A stretch of DNA of 64,000 nucleotides from Cyclobacteriaceae bacterium (GCA_016786585.1 JAEUUI010000007.1:248001-312000), one strand, 5' to 3'; shown: positions 37,289 through 46,384, numbered from the stretch's first letter. Numbers and translations are program-made. Notes: generated from the letters alone by a model not told the origin.

Positions 37289-38353
37289 ATGGTGGTTACA
37301 GAGAGTATCCGGATTGAGCGCACAAAACATTCAAGAATCAGTCAGGTCGATTTTGCGAATCTGCCGTTCGGCAAGATTTATACGGACCATATGTTTATGG
37401 CCGATTATCGCGATGGTGAATGGAAGAACTCACGCGTTGTTCCGTATGGTCATATCTCAATCAGCCCTGCCACTCCAGCAATTCATTATGGCCAGGCGAT
37501 CTTCGAAGGAATGAAGGCCATGAAATCACCTTCAGGTGATGTGCTGGTATTCCGCCCGGCCGATAACTGGATGCGACTGAATGTTTCCGGGGAACGAATT
37601 TGCATGCCACCCGTTCCGGAAGAATTATTTATGGAAGGTTTGAGTACACTCATTTCACTCGATCAAAACTGGGTGCCTAAAGACGAAGGATCCTCTTTGT
37701 ACATCCGGCCATTCCTTTTTTCGGCAGATGAATATATCGGCATCCGCCCGAGTGAGAATTTTACATTCATGATTATCCTGTCACCGGTTGGACCTTATTA
37801 TTCCACTCCGGTAAAAGTTAAGATTGAAACGCAGTTCACACGCGCTGCCGAAGGCGGAACAGGTTATGCCAAAGCAGGTGGCAATTACGGAGCTGCTTTG
37901 TATCCGGCCAAGCTCGCCCAGGATGAAGGGTATCACCAATTGTTATGGACAGACGGAAAAACTCACCAATACATTGAAGAATCAGGAACGATGAACGTGA
38001 TGTTCGTGGTTGATGATACGCTGATCACACCTGCGCTAAGCGATTCAATTCTGGCCGGCATCACACGCGACAGTGTACTTAAACTTGCGCGGAAGTGGGG
38101 GATGCGTGTTGAGGAACGTAAAGTTTCGGTTACTGAAATTATGGAAGCCGCGCGCAACGGTCGGTTGCGCGAAGCATTTGGCGCAGGCACCGCAGCAACC
38201 ATCGCGCATATCGAATTGATCGGATTTGAGGGCAAAGATTATTACCTTCCCGCTATCACGGAGCGTAAATTTGCCAACAAGGTTTATGAAGAACTGGAAG
38301 GCATTAAACGTGGAACACGCCCGGATCCATTCGGATGGATAACAAAAATGTAA
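37289..38353 (+). CDS. ilvE: Branched-chain amino-acid aminotransferase
   Basis: 354 residues, a PLP-dependent fold-type IV enzyme of the BCAT2-like long form. The catalytic Lys is in GYAKAGGNYGAAL. IHYGQAIFEGMKAM, SLYIRPFLF, EESGTMNVMFV and the C-terminal FGAGTAATIAHI are family signatures. It interconverts Leu, Ile and Val with their 2-oxo acids using glutamate/2-oxoglutarate. The last 19 bases overlap the start of the next gene. The ~90-base upstream gap includes a near-match -7 box (TATCTTTC) but no leader peptide or attenuator. Confidence 0.95.
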   Translation: MVVTESIRIERTKHSRISQVDFANLPFGKIYTDHMFMADYRDGEWKNSRVVPYGHISISPATPAIHYGQAIFEGMKAMKSPSGDVLVFRPADNWMRLNVSGERICMPPVPEELFMEGLSTLISLDQNWVPKDEGSSLYIRPFLFSADEYIGIRPSENFTFMIILSPVGPYYSTPVKVKIETQFTRAAEGGTGYAKAGGNYGAALYPAKLAQDEGYHQLLWTDGKTHQYIEESGTMNVMFVVDDTLITPALSDSILAGITRDSVLKLARKWGMRVEERKVSVTEIMEAARNGRLREAFGAGTAATIAHIELIGFEGKDYYLPAITERKFANKVYEELEGIKRGTRPDPFGWITKM

Positions 38354-38886
38354 TTCTGCTTTTTCTTCTTCTGGCGCTGGGCGGAAGCATGTTCGCGCAA
38401 CAACGTCAGGTTGTTATCTTAAAAAAAGAACGCGTACTGGCCCGCTACCAGGTGGGGGACGTACTGGCGTTTGCCTGGAAGGGCGATAAAAAAATTCAGA
38501 TCCAGAAAATTCTGGCGCTCAACGATACGTCCATCATGATGAATCTGGACACGGTTGCATACTATCGGATTAAGAAACTTGACATTCGCCCAAAAAGACA
38601 GGCAACCTTTTCCGAACGACTCGGAGCTTACATGATGCTTGCCGGAGTTGTTTTGCCGCTGGCGGATTTAGTAAACACTACAGCTGTTCAGAATGAAGAC
38701 GCTTCCATCGACCGGGGTGTAGCGATTACCAGTACCGCTTTGTTTTCAGGAGGCGCTTTGCTCTTTTTTACGAAGGGCAAATATTTTAAACCCGGCCGCA
38801 ATAAACGAATCTTGATTGTGGAAAAAGGCTCTCCCTTCTATAAGGCTAAGCTGGCTGACGATCCGCTGCTTTATCCCAAAGATTAA
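38335..38886 (+). CDS. Hypothetical secreted/membrane protein
   Basis: 183 residues with a signal peptide (MDNKNVILLFLLLALGGSMFAQ). The mature N-terminal part (RQVVILKKERVLARYQVGDVLAFAWKGDKKIQIQKILALNDTSIMM) looks like a small beta domain. Two hydrophobic segments follow (YMMLAGVVLPLADLV and TSTALFSGGALLFF), then a basic stretch. I do not recognise a family. It starts inside the ilvE coding end (19-base overlap), so it is co-transcribed with ilvE, although a metabolic link is not apparent. Confidence 0.75.
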   Translation: MDNKNVILLFLLLALGGSMFAQQRQVVILKKERVLARYQVGDVLAFAWKGDKKIQIQKILALNDTSIMMNLDTVAYYRIKKLDIRPKRQATFSERLGAYMMLAGVVLPLADLVNTTAVQNEDASIDRGVAITSTALFSGGALLFFTKGKYFKPGRNKRILIVEKGSPFYKAKLADDPLLYPKD

Positions 38887-38940
38887 CCCAGTAAATGCAG
38901 TTCTTTTGATGTGACTGCCGTTACCGCTAAGTTTGTGGCA

Positions 38941-40104
38941 ATGAACAACATCTTTACAACGCCCAGCCGCATTATCATTACCTGTAACAAACGTTTGGCT
39001 CCGTGGCTCAAACTCGAGGTGGAGGAACTCGGCTTTTCTGTGGTGGATACCTTTGCAACAGGTGTTGAACTTAAGGGCACGGTCGAGGATTGCATTCGGC
39101 TTAACCTGAACTTACATTGTGCAAGCCAGGTACTATACTCATTATATGAGTTTCGCTGCAACAGTCCTGAAGAGCTTTATAAAAAACTGATGACCTATCC
39201 ATGGGAAAAGCTGATCGCGAACGATGGATATTTTTCGGTAACGAGTCATGTCGATCATCCCAGTGTGAACAACACCATGTTCACCAATGTGAAAGTGAAG
39301 GATGCTATTGCCGATCGTATTCGCAGGGAAACTGCAAAACGCCCCGATTCGGGTTCGGCTATGGATGGTGCCGTGATTAACTTGTACTGGTGGGAACTGG
39401 ATGCTGAGGTTTTTCTGGATACATCCGGTGAAACGTTATCGAAGCACGGCTATCGGAAGATACCCGGAAAAGCACCCATGCTGGAAGCGCTTGCGTCCGC
39501 AACTATTCTCGCTTCGAAGTGGGATCGACAGTCGCCGTTTGTTAACCCAATGTGTGGTTCCGGAACGGTTGCAATCGAAGCAGCCTTGATGGCTACGAAT
39601 CGCAGACCAGGCCTGCTGCGGAAAAACTATTCATTTATGCACGTGATCGGATACGATAACCAATTGTACCTCGATCAGGTTGAGCTGTTGAATCGTAAAG
39701 TGAAAGAAATTAAAGACTTAAAAGTTATCGCGACCGACATAAGCGAAGATGCGATTAACGTCTCAAAAACGAATGCCGGCATTGCCGGAGTTGAACAGTA
39801 CATCGATTTTGAAGTCTGTGATTTTGAAAAAACAAAAGTTCCGGATCAGCCGGGAGTTGTTTATTTCAACCCCGAATATGGTGAGCGGTTGGGTGAACTT
39901 GACAAGCTTGAAATGACCTATAAGCGCATCGGTGATTTTATGAAGCAGAAATGTCAGGGGTATACCGGGTACATTTTCACGGGCAATCTTGACCTGGCCA
40001 AGAAGATTGGTTTGCGTGCCAGCAGGCGTTATGAATTTTATACCGCAAAGATTGATTGTCGATTGCTTGAGTATGAATTATATGCTGGAAAGAAGGCGGA
40101 GTAA
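38941..40104 (+). CDS. THUMP-domain 23S rRNA (guanine-N2)-methyltransferase, RlmL N-terminal type
   Basis: 387 residues from the ATG at 38941 (MNNIFTTPSRIIITCNKRLAPWLKLEVEEL); a GTG at 38911 would add ten unlikely residues. An N-terminal ferredoxin-like/THUMP domain (about 10-160) precedes a Rossmann methyltransferase domain with the SAM loop NPMCGSGTVAIEAAL. The catalytic motif appears as NPEYGERLG, where the usual form is N-P-P-Y/F. The protein corresponds to the N2-G methyltransferase half of RlmKL, without the C-terminal RlmK half. It would methylate 23S rRNA. The stop lies 2 bases from the stop of the convergent lipoprotein gene. Confidence 0.88.
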   Translation: MNNIFTTPSRIIITCNKRLAPWLKLEVEELGFSVVDTFATGVELKGTVEDCIRLNLNLHCASQVLYSLYEFRCNSPEELYKKLMTYPWEKLIANDGYFSVTSHVDHPSVNNTMFTNVKVKDAIADRIRRETAKRPDSGSAMDGAVINLYWWELDAEVFLDTSGETLSKHGYRKIPGKAPMLEALASATILASKWDRQSPFVNPMCGSGTVAIEAALMATNRRPGLLRKNYSFMHVIGYDNQLYLDQVELLNRKVKEIKDLKVIATDISEDAINVSKTNAGIAGVEQYIDFEVCDFEKTKVPDQPGVVYFNPEYGERLGELDKLEMTYKRIGDFMKQKCQGYTGYIFTGNLDLAKKIGLRASRRYEFYTAKIDCRLLEYELYAGKKAE

Positions 40105-40106
40105 AG

Positions 40107-40736
40107 TCAGATCATCCCTGAAAAAGGGTTCACCCCAAAACTTGGCATCGTAATAAGTTCATACAGGAATATACCAGCCCCCAGGCCCAAAAGGAGTAAA
40201 ATAAAAAGATAAACTTTTGCCTTTTTACTACCGCGTTTGATTCCTCGTATGCTGAACACAAGTCCGGCAATGTAGGATACGACTGCTCCGGCAAGAACAA
40301 TGATTGAACCAGATTGTAGGAAGGTGAGTCCTAAAAATATTGCCAGCAGTGTCATGTGGCCACCATCAGCGTTCGGGTTATCATTGCTTTTCCGGGTTTT
40401 AGCTGACTTCTTTTTTTGATTCTCATCAACATCCTTTGCTTTTAGTTCAGTTGACTTTTGTGACTTTACTTCACGAGAGTTTTGATGCTGCCTTCCGGCT
40501 CCCCGTGTATTAGTTGTATCAGGTTGAAGGGATTGAAGCGTATCGCGATTATTCGTGTCGGCCTGAGATACCTGCATAGAAGCCGAATCGGAATTTACTG
40601 CAACCGAATCGGATCTATGACCGTGCTTGTACGTACTGAAGTAGTATGGTTTTCGTGAACCGGAGCATGACGTTAGCATGATTAGTATCGCGACCATTAA
40701 AAACGTAACAAGATTCTTACAGGTGAGATGATCCAT
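40107..40736 (-). CDS. Hypothetical lipoprotein with C-terminal membrane segments
   Basis: 209 residues. The signal peptide ends in a lipobox (LTSC, Cys at about 24). A long hydrophilic, Ser/Thr/Asp/Lys-rich disordered linker runs to about 125. It is followed by two or three hydrophobic helices (MTLLAIFLGLTFLQSGSIIVLAGAVVSYIAGLVF and VYLFILLLLGLGAGIFL). The final part resembles short membrane proteins with a DUF4190-like double helix, but I cannot assign it. It is convergent with the methyltransferase gene and divergent from prfB. Confidence 0.7.
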   Translation of the reverse strand: MDHLTCKNLVTFLMVAILIMLTSCSGSRKPYYFSTYKHGHRSDSVAVNSDSASMQVSQADTNNRDTLQSLQPDTTNTRGAGRQHQNSREVKSQKSTELKAKDVDENQKKKSAKTRKSNDNPNADGGHMTLLAIFLGLTFLQSGSIIVLAGAVVSYIAGLVFSIRGIKRGSKKAKVYLFILLLLGLGAGIFLYELITMPSFGVNPFSGMI

Positions 40737-40893
40737 TAGACTATTGATTTTTGATCACCGTGAAGGTATTGTGGCTCTGGTTTCCGCAGGAACTACATTT
40801 CGCAAAACAGAAAAGCGATTTTTGGATTTTTCGCAACTAACCAAAATATGCAGATCGGTTTGCGATTCCTTCGACCAGGATACTCAGTCCCGG

Positions 40894-40927
40894 ATTGTAG
40901 CGTAAGCATCGTGTTTTATTATATTTG
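40894..40927 (+). promoter_or_regulatory. Promoter of prfB
   Basis: TATATTTG at 40920-40927 matches TAnnTTTG exactly. ATTG at 40894-40897 lies 22 bases upstream and fits the -33 element. The prfB ATG is 18 bases after the -7 box, giving a short leader. The preceding ~160 bases back to 40736 show no gene. Confidence 0.7.
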
Positions 40928-40945
40928 CATGATAATTCTATTCTG

Positions 40946-42044
40946 ATGACAACTGAACAGTTGAAAGACCTTAAAACAAGAGTTGCCGCCCTTAGGCGGT
41001 ATCTTTGACTACGATCGTAAGATCGTTGAGGTGAAAGACGAGGAGCTGATTACCCAACAAGCTGATTTCTGGAATAACCCCAAACAAGCTGAAACAACGC
41101 TCAAAAATATCCGCACCAAAAAGGTGTGGACTGACGCGTTTGAAACAGTGAACAAACAGGTCGATGACCTGGAGGTGCTCAATGAGTTTCATGATGCGGG
41201 CGATGTAAGTGATGAGGAGGTAGACCGTGAATACACACGCACCGAAAAATCTGTCGAAGAACTGGAGTTCAAAAAAATGCTGAGCCGCGAAGAAGATCAG
41301 CTCAGTGCTATTATTGAAATCAATCCGGGTGCCGGTGGCACCGAAAGTAACGACTGGGCCGATATGCTCAACCGCATGTACATCATGTGGGGCGAGAAAA
41401 ATGGTTATGGTGTTTCACAACTTAACTATCAGGCCGGGGAAGTTGCAGGTATAAAATCGGCAACGCTTGAAATTGACGGCCCCTTCGCATACGGAAAATT
41501 AAAATCAGAAATCGGGGTTCATCGTCTGGTGCGCATTTCTCCGTTCGATTCGAACGGCAGACGCCATACGTCATTTGCATCGGTGTTTGTGTATCCAAAA
41601 GTTGACGACACGATCAACATTGAAGTCAATCCGGCTGATATTGAAATTCAAACATCCCGTTCGGGTGGTGCCGGAGGTCAGAACGTAAACAAGGTTGAGA
41701 CGAAAGTTCAGCTTACGCACAAGCCTACGGGTATCGTTATTGTTTGTCAGGTTGAACGTTCGCAGCATGCTAACCGGGAGCGCGCCATGCAAATGCTAAA
41801 ATCGAAATTGTTTCAGCTTGAAATGGAGAAGCGTCATGCCGAACGAGATAAAATCGAGGCCGGTAAAATGAAGATTGATTTCGGTTCGCAAATCCGGAAC
41901 TATGTTTTGCATCCGTACAAGCTGGTGAAAGATGCGCGCACCGGCGTTGAGCGTACGGACGCACAAAACGTGCTGGATGGCGACCTGGATGATTTTATCA
42001 AATCGTTCCTGCTCGGTGCGCAGGAGCAAAGTACTGAGAATTAA
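40946..42044 (+). CDS. prfB: Peptide chain release factor 2 (with +1 programmed frameshift)
   Basis: The gene is read as 40946-41005 joined to 41007-42044. The first frame gives about 20 residues ([20 protein letters not shown]), then an in-frame TGA at 41006-41008. A +1 shift at CTT-T-GAC continues into [14 protein letters not shown]. The stop-codon-reading SPF tripeptide of RF2 ([12 protein letters not shown]) and the catalytic GGQ ([13 protein letters not shown]) are both present. It releases peptides at UGA and UAA. A downstream TTG at 40983 would lie within the frameshift signal and is not a start. The MFS gene follows 4 bases after the stop. Confidence 0.97.
40994..41009 (+). promoter_or_regulatory. 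prfB +1 programmed ribosomal frameshift site
   Basis: AGGCGGTATCTTTGAC: an SD-like AGGCGG, then TAT, the slippery CTT, an in-frame TGA and C. It matches the classical prfB site except that AGGGGG is AGGCGG. Slow termination at UGA by low RF2 lets the ribosome slip +1, which gives autoregulation. Confidence 0.95.
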
Positions 42045-42048
42045 TTCT

Positions 42049-43257
42049 GTGAATACCCCGCAACGGATTTATACCTCGCAGTTCTGGATGCTCTGCACAA
42101 GTTCGCTTTTGTTCTTTGCGAGCTTCAACATGATCATACCGAAATTACCGGCATACCTTACCAGCCTGGGAGGCGCGGAGTATAAAGGACTGATCATTTC
42201 ATTATTCACACTGACCGCAATGATCTCGAGGCCGTTCAGCGGAAAGATTGCGGATAAAGTTGGTCGCAAGGCTGCGATGTTAATCGGTATTTCAGTTTGC
42301 GTGGTAATCAGCCTGCTCTATCCACTGCTGACAACCATCACCGGGTTTTTGTTGCTTCGTCTCGTTCATGGATTCTCCACGGGGTTCTCGCCAACGGGAG
42401 CAACAGCATATCTGTCAGATATTATTCCATTCAACAGAAGAGGAGAGGCCATGGGAATTCTGGGTACAGCAGGAACAGTAGGCATGGCGGCCGGACTGGC
42501 TGTCGGACCGAGTATTGCCAACGACTTTGGCCTTCATGTAATGTTCTACTGTTCATCCGCGATGGCGGTGATATCAATCCTTGTATTGTTCGGGCTCAGG
42601 GAAACCTTAAACACGCGACAGGGTTTTTCCACGAATGTGTTAAAAATTCACAAGCGCGATTTATTTGAGCCGAAAGTTATTGTGCCTTGCCTCGTCATGT
42701 TGCTCGCCACGTACGCTTACGGGGCAGTGTTCACAGTGGTTCCGGATTTGTGTTTACACCTTGGAATTCATAACGAAGGTTTGCCATTTGTTTTTCTTAC
42801 CATCTTTTCTTTATCGATCCGATTGATTGCGGGTCGTGCGTCCGATAAGTACGGCAGAAGAAAGGTTGTCATTGTTTCTACGTTTTTAGTAGCTGTGTCC
42901 ATGCTTGTTCTTGCATTAGCAACTTCATCTGTATTATTAATTGTCGCTATCTCGCTTTACGGCCTCGCACAGGGAATGACCTCGCCTACGTTGCTCGCCT
43001 GGGCAACTGACCTGAGCGATGAAAAACATCGCGGTCGCGGAATCGCGAGCTTGTATATATTCATGGAGTTGGGAATTGGCATCGGAGCATTTATATCCGG
43101 ATTTATTTACGCGAATGACTCAAAGAATTTTTTCGTAACATTTTTAACCTGCAGTTTGCTCGCCCTTACCGCATTCTTTTATCTCGTATTTTTAAAAACA
43201 CGAAAGCCTCCGAAAACCACGCACGATTTACCCGACCCTGTAACCGAAACGATATGA
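42049..43257 (+). CDS. MFS transporter
   Basis: 402 residues from a GTG at 42049, four bases after prfB (VNTPQRIYTSQFWM), rather than from frames inside prfB. Twelve transmembrane helices are predicted. The MFS motif A appears as GKIADKVGRKAAMLIG between helices 2 and 3, and its repeat is GRASDKYGRRKVVIVS in the second half. HGFSTGFSPTGATAYLSDIIP is typical of drug or small-molecule efflux members. The substrate is unknown. The stop overlaps the next start by 4 bases (ATGA), so prfB, this gene and the YhhN gene form one unit. Confidence 0.88.
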   Translation: MNTPQRIYTSQFWMLCTSSLLFFASFNMIIPKLPAYLTSLGGAEYKGLIISLFTLTAMISRPFSGKIADKVGRKAAMLIGISVCVVISLLYPLLTTITGFLLLRLVHGFSTGFSPTGATAYLSDIIPFNRRGEAMGILGTAGTVGMAAGLAVGPSIANDFGLHVMFYCSSAMAVISILVLFGLRETLNTRQGFSTNVLKIHKRDLFEPKVIVPCLVMLLATYAYGAVFTVVPDLCLHLGIHNEGLPFVFLTIFSLSIRLIAGRASDKYGRRKVVIVSTFLVAVSMLVLALATSSVLLIVAISLYGLAQGMTSPTLLAWATDLSDEKHRGRGIASLYIFMELGIGIGAFISGFIYANDSKNFFVTFLTCSLLALTAFFYLVFLKTRKPPKTTHDLPDPVTETI

Positions 43258-43946
43258 AGAAAATATTTCTGTACCTGTTTTTGCTGGTGAGCGCAGGAGT
43301 TCTATTGGCGGATGTATGGAGCGCGGATGTCGTTTACCTGATTTGCAAACCTGCGATAATGATCATGCTTGGCCTGCATTACATCGTTACGCAGCAGGCT
43401 AACAGGCAAACGATCTCGCGGTCACTGGTATTGGCGATCGTGTTTTCATGCGCCGGGGATACGCTGTTAATGTTGCAGCACAGAAATGCGGATTTTTTTA
43501 TGTTCGGTCTGGCCGCTTTTCTTGTGGCACATATCTTTTTCATTTTAGCGTATCGCCAGCATCGCACGGATGATACCGCGAGTGAACTTCAGGGATTACA
43601 GAAAATCCGCTACGCATTTCCGATTATTTTATCAGGAACAGGCTTGGTGGTAATTTTGTATAACCGCCTTGGGGGAATGAAATTTCCGGTACTGGTTTAT
43701 GCAGCTGTGCTGACAACCATGGTGGTGAGTGCGCTGTTTAGATTCGGGCGCACAAACTCCGCAAGCTTCGGAATGGTGTTTGGCGGAGCAATCTTATTCA
43801 TGATTTCTGATTCACTGATCGCGATCAATAAATTTCTTGAGCCCCTGCCGATGGCCGGGTTTTGGATTATGATTACTTATATCGCAGCGCAATACCTGAT
43901 CGTTACGGGGCTGGGAAAGCATAAAAATGAAAACGTCATGCTATAG
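43254..43946 (+). CDS. YhhN/TMEM86-family protein (lysoplasmalogenase-like)
   Basis: 230 residues with about eight transmembrane helices. The family is recognisable from VFSCAGDTLLMLQ, FMFGLAAFLVAHIFFILAY and FGGAILFMISDSLIAINKF, with conserved Asp residues in membrane segments that form the catalytic site in lysoplasmalogenases. These enzymes cleave the vinyl ether bond of lysoplasmalogens; bacterial members may act on other ether lipids. It overlaps the MFS gene by 4 bases. Confidence 0.88.
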   Translation: MKKIFLYLFLLVSAGVLLADVWSADVVYLICKPAIMIMLGLHYIVTQQANRQTISRSLVLAIVFSCAGDTLLMLQHRNADFFMFGLAAFLVAHIFFILAYRQHRTDDTASELQGLQKIRYAFPIILSGTGLVVILYNRLGGMKFPVLVYAAVLTTMVVSALFRFGRTNSASFGMVFGGAILFMISDSLIAINKFLEPLPMAGFWIMITYIAAQYLIVTGLGKHKNENVML

Positions 43947-43971
43947 TTGTATCAACTCGTTGCATGACGTT
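43932..43971. terminator. Hairpin between convergent genes (possible terminator)
   Basis: Arms AACGTCATGC (43932-43941) and GCATGACGTT (43962-43971) are perfect, with an inner hairpin AGTTG-TAT-CAACT. The left arm overlaps the end of the YhhN gene, and the osmC-like gene ends 15 bases past the right arm. There is no T run, so it may act as a 3'-end stabiliser rather than a true terminator. Confidence 0.55.
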
Positions 43972-43985
43972 CTGATGATAATATT

Positions 43986-44396
43986 CTAAAGAAGTGTTGC
44001 GGTAGATGTGATCGGAACACTCAATGCGCGAGAGATAACACAGTTTTGTTCCGCACCTTTTACGATCTCTTCAAACTTGTCTTTTGAAATCCCGGGCACC
44101 TTTCCGGTGATCTCCAGGTGACTTCCGGTTACGGTAAGATTTTCAAGCGTAATTGTTGCAACGGTATCAAGCGAAGTGGCTGTAAAGCCAGCCTGACCCA
44201 ATGCTGCGCTAACAGCCATTGTAAAACAACCTGCATGGGCAGCGCCCAATAATTCTTCCGGGTTGGTTCCCTTTCCGTTTTCAAAACGGGTTCCAAATGA
44301 ATACTGTGATTTGTCGAGGACCGTGCTTTGGGTGGAAAGATTTCCTTTCCCGGCCTTTAAATCTCCTTCCCAGTGTGCGGATGCTGTACGTTTCAT
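43986..44396 (-). CDS. OsmC family peroxiredoxin
   Basis: 136 residues. The two redox Cys are in HAGCFTM and QNCVISRAL, and the conserved GTNPEELLGAAHAGCF block is intact. OsmC-type proteins reduce organic hydroperoxides with the help of a dihydrolipoamide-dependent system. It ends convergently with the YhhN gene; upstream is the terminator of the DUF2807 gene, so it is transcribed alone. Confidence 0.93.
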   Translation of the reverse strand: MKRTASAHWEGDLKAGKGNLSTQSTVLDKSQYSFGTRFENGKGTNPEELLGAAHAGCFTMAVSAALGQAGFTATSLDTVATITLENLTVTGSHLEITGKVPGISKDKFEEIVKGAEQNCVISRALSVPITSTATLL

Positions 44397-44480
44397 AAGA
44401 TAAATTTAGTTGAGTATTTGTTTTATCTGAAGATAACCAAATATCGCGCACGAAGGTTCTCCGCAATCGGCGACCGGACA

Positions 44481-44510
44481 ATAAAAAAGGTGAAGGACAA
44501 GCCCCACCCT
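44481..44510 (-). terminator. Intrinsic terminator of the DUF2807 gene
   Basis: On the minus strand GGTGGGG / CCTTCACC forms a 7-bp stem with two G-U pairs and is followed by TTTTTTATT. It lies 26 bases past the DUF2807 gene stop. Confidence 0.75.
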
Positions 44511-44535
44511 CTTTACAGGTATTTTTATCTGAACG

Positions 44536-45351
44536 TTACATTTTCTTGACGCTGCCGCTTCCACTCGCATTTGAATTTACATGCGAAGGATTGCCTTTGT
44601 ATAAAACGGTTCCGCTTCCGCTGATCTCCGCATCCAGATCTTTTTTCACCGTGATCTCAACATCACCCGAACCGGTAATGTCAATTTTAGCGGTGTTAAC
44701 GCTGAACTCGGCACCGAGAACCTTTCCTGAACCAGAGATATCGGTGCTCATGCTTTCTGCAGAACCGGTTGCTTCCACTTTTCCGGAACCGGAAATTTCA
44801 AAGTCAGCCTTACCGGAAATCGTTCCGTTAACAGACACAGATCCCGATCCGCTTACATCCGCATTGAAGTTTTTGAATTTTCCCTTGATGGCGATCTCGC
44901 CCGAGCCACTCACATCACAATCTGCGTCACCCACTTCAAAGTCGCCCGTAAGTGAACCTGATCCGCTTACGCTGAGGTCAATCCCGCCTGACGCTGTAAT
45001 TTTTGTTTGTCCGATCAGGCTGCCCGATCCGCTAACGCTGAGGGCTTCAATGTTTGAAACGGTAATGTAAACGATAACCTTATCATTATTACTCCAGCTC
45101 CAGTTCATCCATTTGTCTTCCGGCCCGATAACGAGTTTTTCACCGTCTACTTTCGTTTTGATTTTTTCGAGCATTTCGGCTGAGCCTTCAATCTCAACCT
45201 TTTGCGAATTACCTTGCTTCAGATACAACTTTCCACCTGTGCGGAATGAGATTTTGGTGAATGTCGACACATCGCGGGTCTCGCGTTTTTGTGCAAATGT
45301 TGCCGAAGTGATCAGCAAAACTGCAGTAAGAATAACGAATGCTTTTTTCAT
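44536..45351 (-). CDS. DUF2807 secreted protein with nine SGSG rungs
   Basis: 271 residues from the ATG at 45351, which begins a signal peptide (MKKAFVILTAVLLITSATFAQ); an ATG at 45423 adds 24 unlikely residues. The DUF2807/head-GIN domain starts near KISFRTGGKLYLKQG. From about residue 105, nine copies of [S/N]-x-S/T-G-S-G appear at a period close to 20 residues (SVSGSGSL, DVSGSGEI, DVSGSGSV, EISGSGKV, DISGSGKV, DITGSGDV and others), each a rung of a beta-helix. Such proteins are anchored or periplasmic in Bacteroidota; the role is unknown. It is unlike the DUF4097 pair at 2200-3686 in sequence but similar in design. Confidence 0.85.
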   Translation of the reverse strand: MKKAFVILTAVLLITSATFAQKRETRDVSTFTKISFRTGGKLYLKQGNSQKVEIEGSAEMLEKIKTKVDGEKLVIGPEDKWMNWSWSNNDKVIVYITVSNIEALSVSGSGSLIGQTKITASGGIDLSVSGSGSLTGDFEVGDADCDVSGSGEIAIKGKFKNFNADVSGSGSVSVNGTISGKADFEISGSGKVEATGSAESMSTDISGSGKVLGAEFSVNTAKIDITGSGDVEITVKKDLDAEISGSGTVLYKGNPSHVNSNASGSGSVKKM

Positions 45352-45455
45352 AGCTGGATTTATTACAGGGTAAAGACTCTTCATTTTTAACCGGGTTGCA
45401 CGGACGAACCTGATTATTTGCAATATTTAGACGCATAAAAGGCCTTTGGTGTTGC

Positions 45456-46070
45456 ATGATTACCTCGTTTCATACCATAAACAATTTATCGACAGGTGAA
45501 TACCGCGAAAAGGGCAGTAAATTCATTGCTTTGGCATTGCCGGTATCGTCAGAAGATGAGGTAAAATCTAATCTGGCAGAGATCAAAAAAAAGTACTTCG
45601 ATGCGCGCCACCATTGTTTTGCATATGTGCTGGGGGCTGATAAAGCCAGGTTCCGTGCGTATGACGATGGCGAACCCAATCATTCTGCCGGTGATCCGAT
45701 TCTCGGTCAACTTCGATCCCGGAATCTCACGAATGTACTGGTTGTTGTTGTTCGTTATTTCGGTGGTACCAAACTCGGTGTAGGCGGATTGGTTACGGCC
45801 TATAAAACGGCTGCGGACGAAGCCCTGAAAAATGCCGCGGTTGTGGAGAAGCAAATTACGCTGTCGCTGAAATTTCAGTTCGGGTATGAAGCCATGCCCG
45901 CAGTGATGAAATTGGTTAAGGACTTCAACTTAAAAGTGATCAGTCAGTCATTCGAACAAATTTGTACCCTCGAGGCTGAAGCATTACTGTCCGTGCAAGA
46001 CGCGCTGATGCGTAAAGTGGAACTATTGAATGCCACCAGTACGTCAATCGCGATCACGGTACGTGAATAA
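45456..46070 (+). CDS. YigZ/IMPACT family protein
   Basis: 204 residues. The IMPACT/UPF0029 domain is clear: EYREKGSKFIALALPV, DARHHCFAYVLG, DDGEPNHSAGDPILGQL and NVLVVVVRYFGGTKLGVGGLVTAYKTAADEAL. A C-terminal ferredoxin-like domain follows (FQFGYEAMPAVMKLVKDFNLKV). The E. coli YigZ has been structurally studied, and the eukaryotic relative IMPACT modulates GCN2; the bacterial function is unsettled. It is divergent from the DUF2807 gene. Confidence 0.93.
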   Translation: MITSFHTINNLSTGEYREKGSKFIALALPVSSEDEVKSNLAEIKKKYFDARHHCFAYVLGADKARFRAYDDGEPNHSAGDPILGQLRSRNLTNVLVVVVRYFGGTKLGVGGLVTAYKTAADEALKNAAVVEKQITLSLKFQFGYEAMPAVMKLVKDFNLKVISQSFEQICTLEAEALLSVQDALMRKVELLNATSTSIAITVRE

Positions 46071-46078
46071 TTCGGATA

Positions 46079-46384
46079 TTATAATGCTGCTGCCTGTTTC
46101 CCTGAATGCTGCGTGCTTTCGAGTTGTAATTCAATCACGCAATTGATCTTAATCGTTTCACCCGGAGGTACGCTTTGCAACCACTTGATTAATTTCATCT
46201 TCCCCTCGGTGAGTTCAGCGATTCGTTTATCGGAATGTTCGTGATCTTTTCCGAAGCGTTCCTCGTTACTCACTTTTTCGAGATAATGGAAATTCATTTT
46301 ATCATTCAAAAGTTGCAGAAGAATGCTTTTTGCTTTTTCGGGTGAAAAAGTACCGTCAATAAGTTGGGTGCTGTGTTGTTTCAT
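46079..46384 (-). CDS. Hypothetical small protein
   Basis: 101 residues, mostly helical and charged (SPEKAKSILLQLLNDKMNFHYLEKVSNEERFGKDHEHSDKRIAELTEGKMKLIKWLQ) with a final beta-like NCVIELQLE. There is no signal peptide or recognised domain. It is convergent with the yigZ gene (8-base gap). The coding bias and absence of a better reading frame favour a real gene, but I cannot name it. Confidence 0.7.
   Translation of the reverse strand: MKQHSTQLIDGTFSPEKAKSILLQLLNDKMNFHYLEKVSNEERFGKDHEHSDKRIAELTEGKMKLIKWLQSVPPGETIKINCVIELQLESTQHSGKQAAAL

Noticed and set aside
40983-41009. TTG at 40983 as an independent prfB start
   Set aside because: The reading frame begins inside the frameshift signal. 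The upstream ATG at 40946 with an in-frame TGA and +1 slip fits all known prfB genes and restores the N-terminus.
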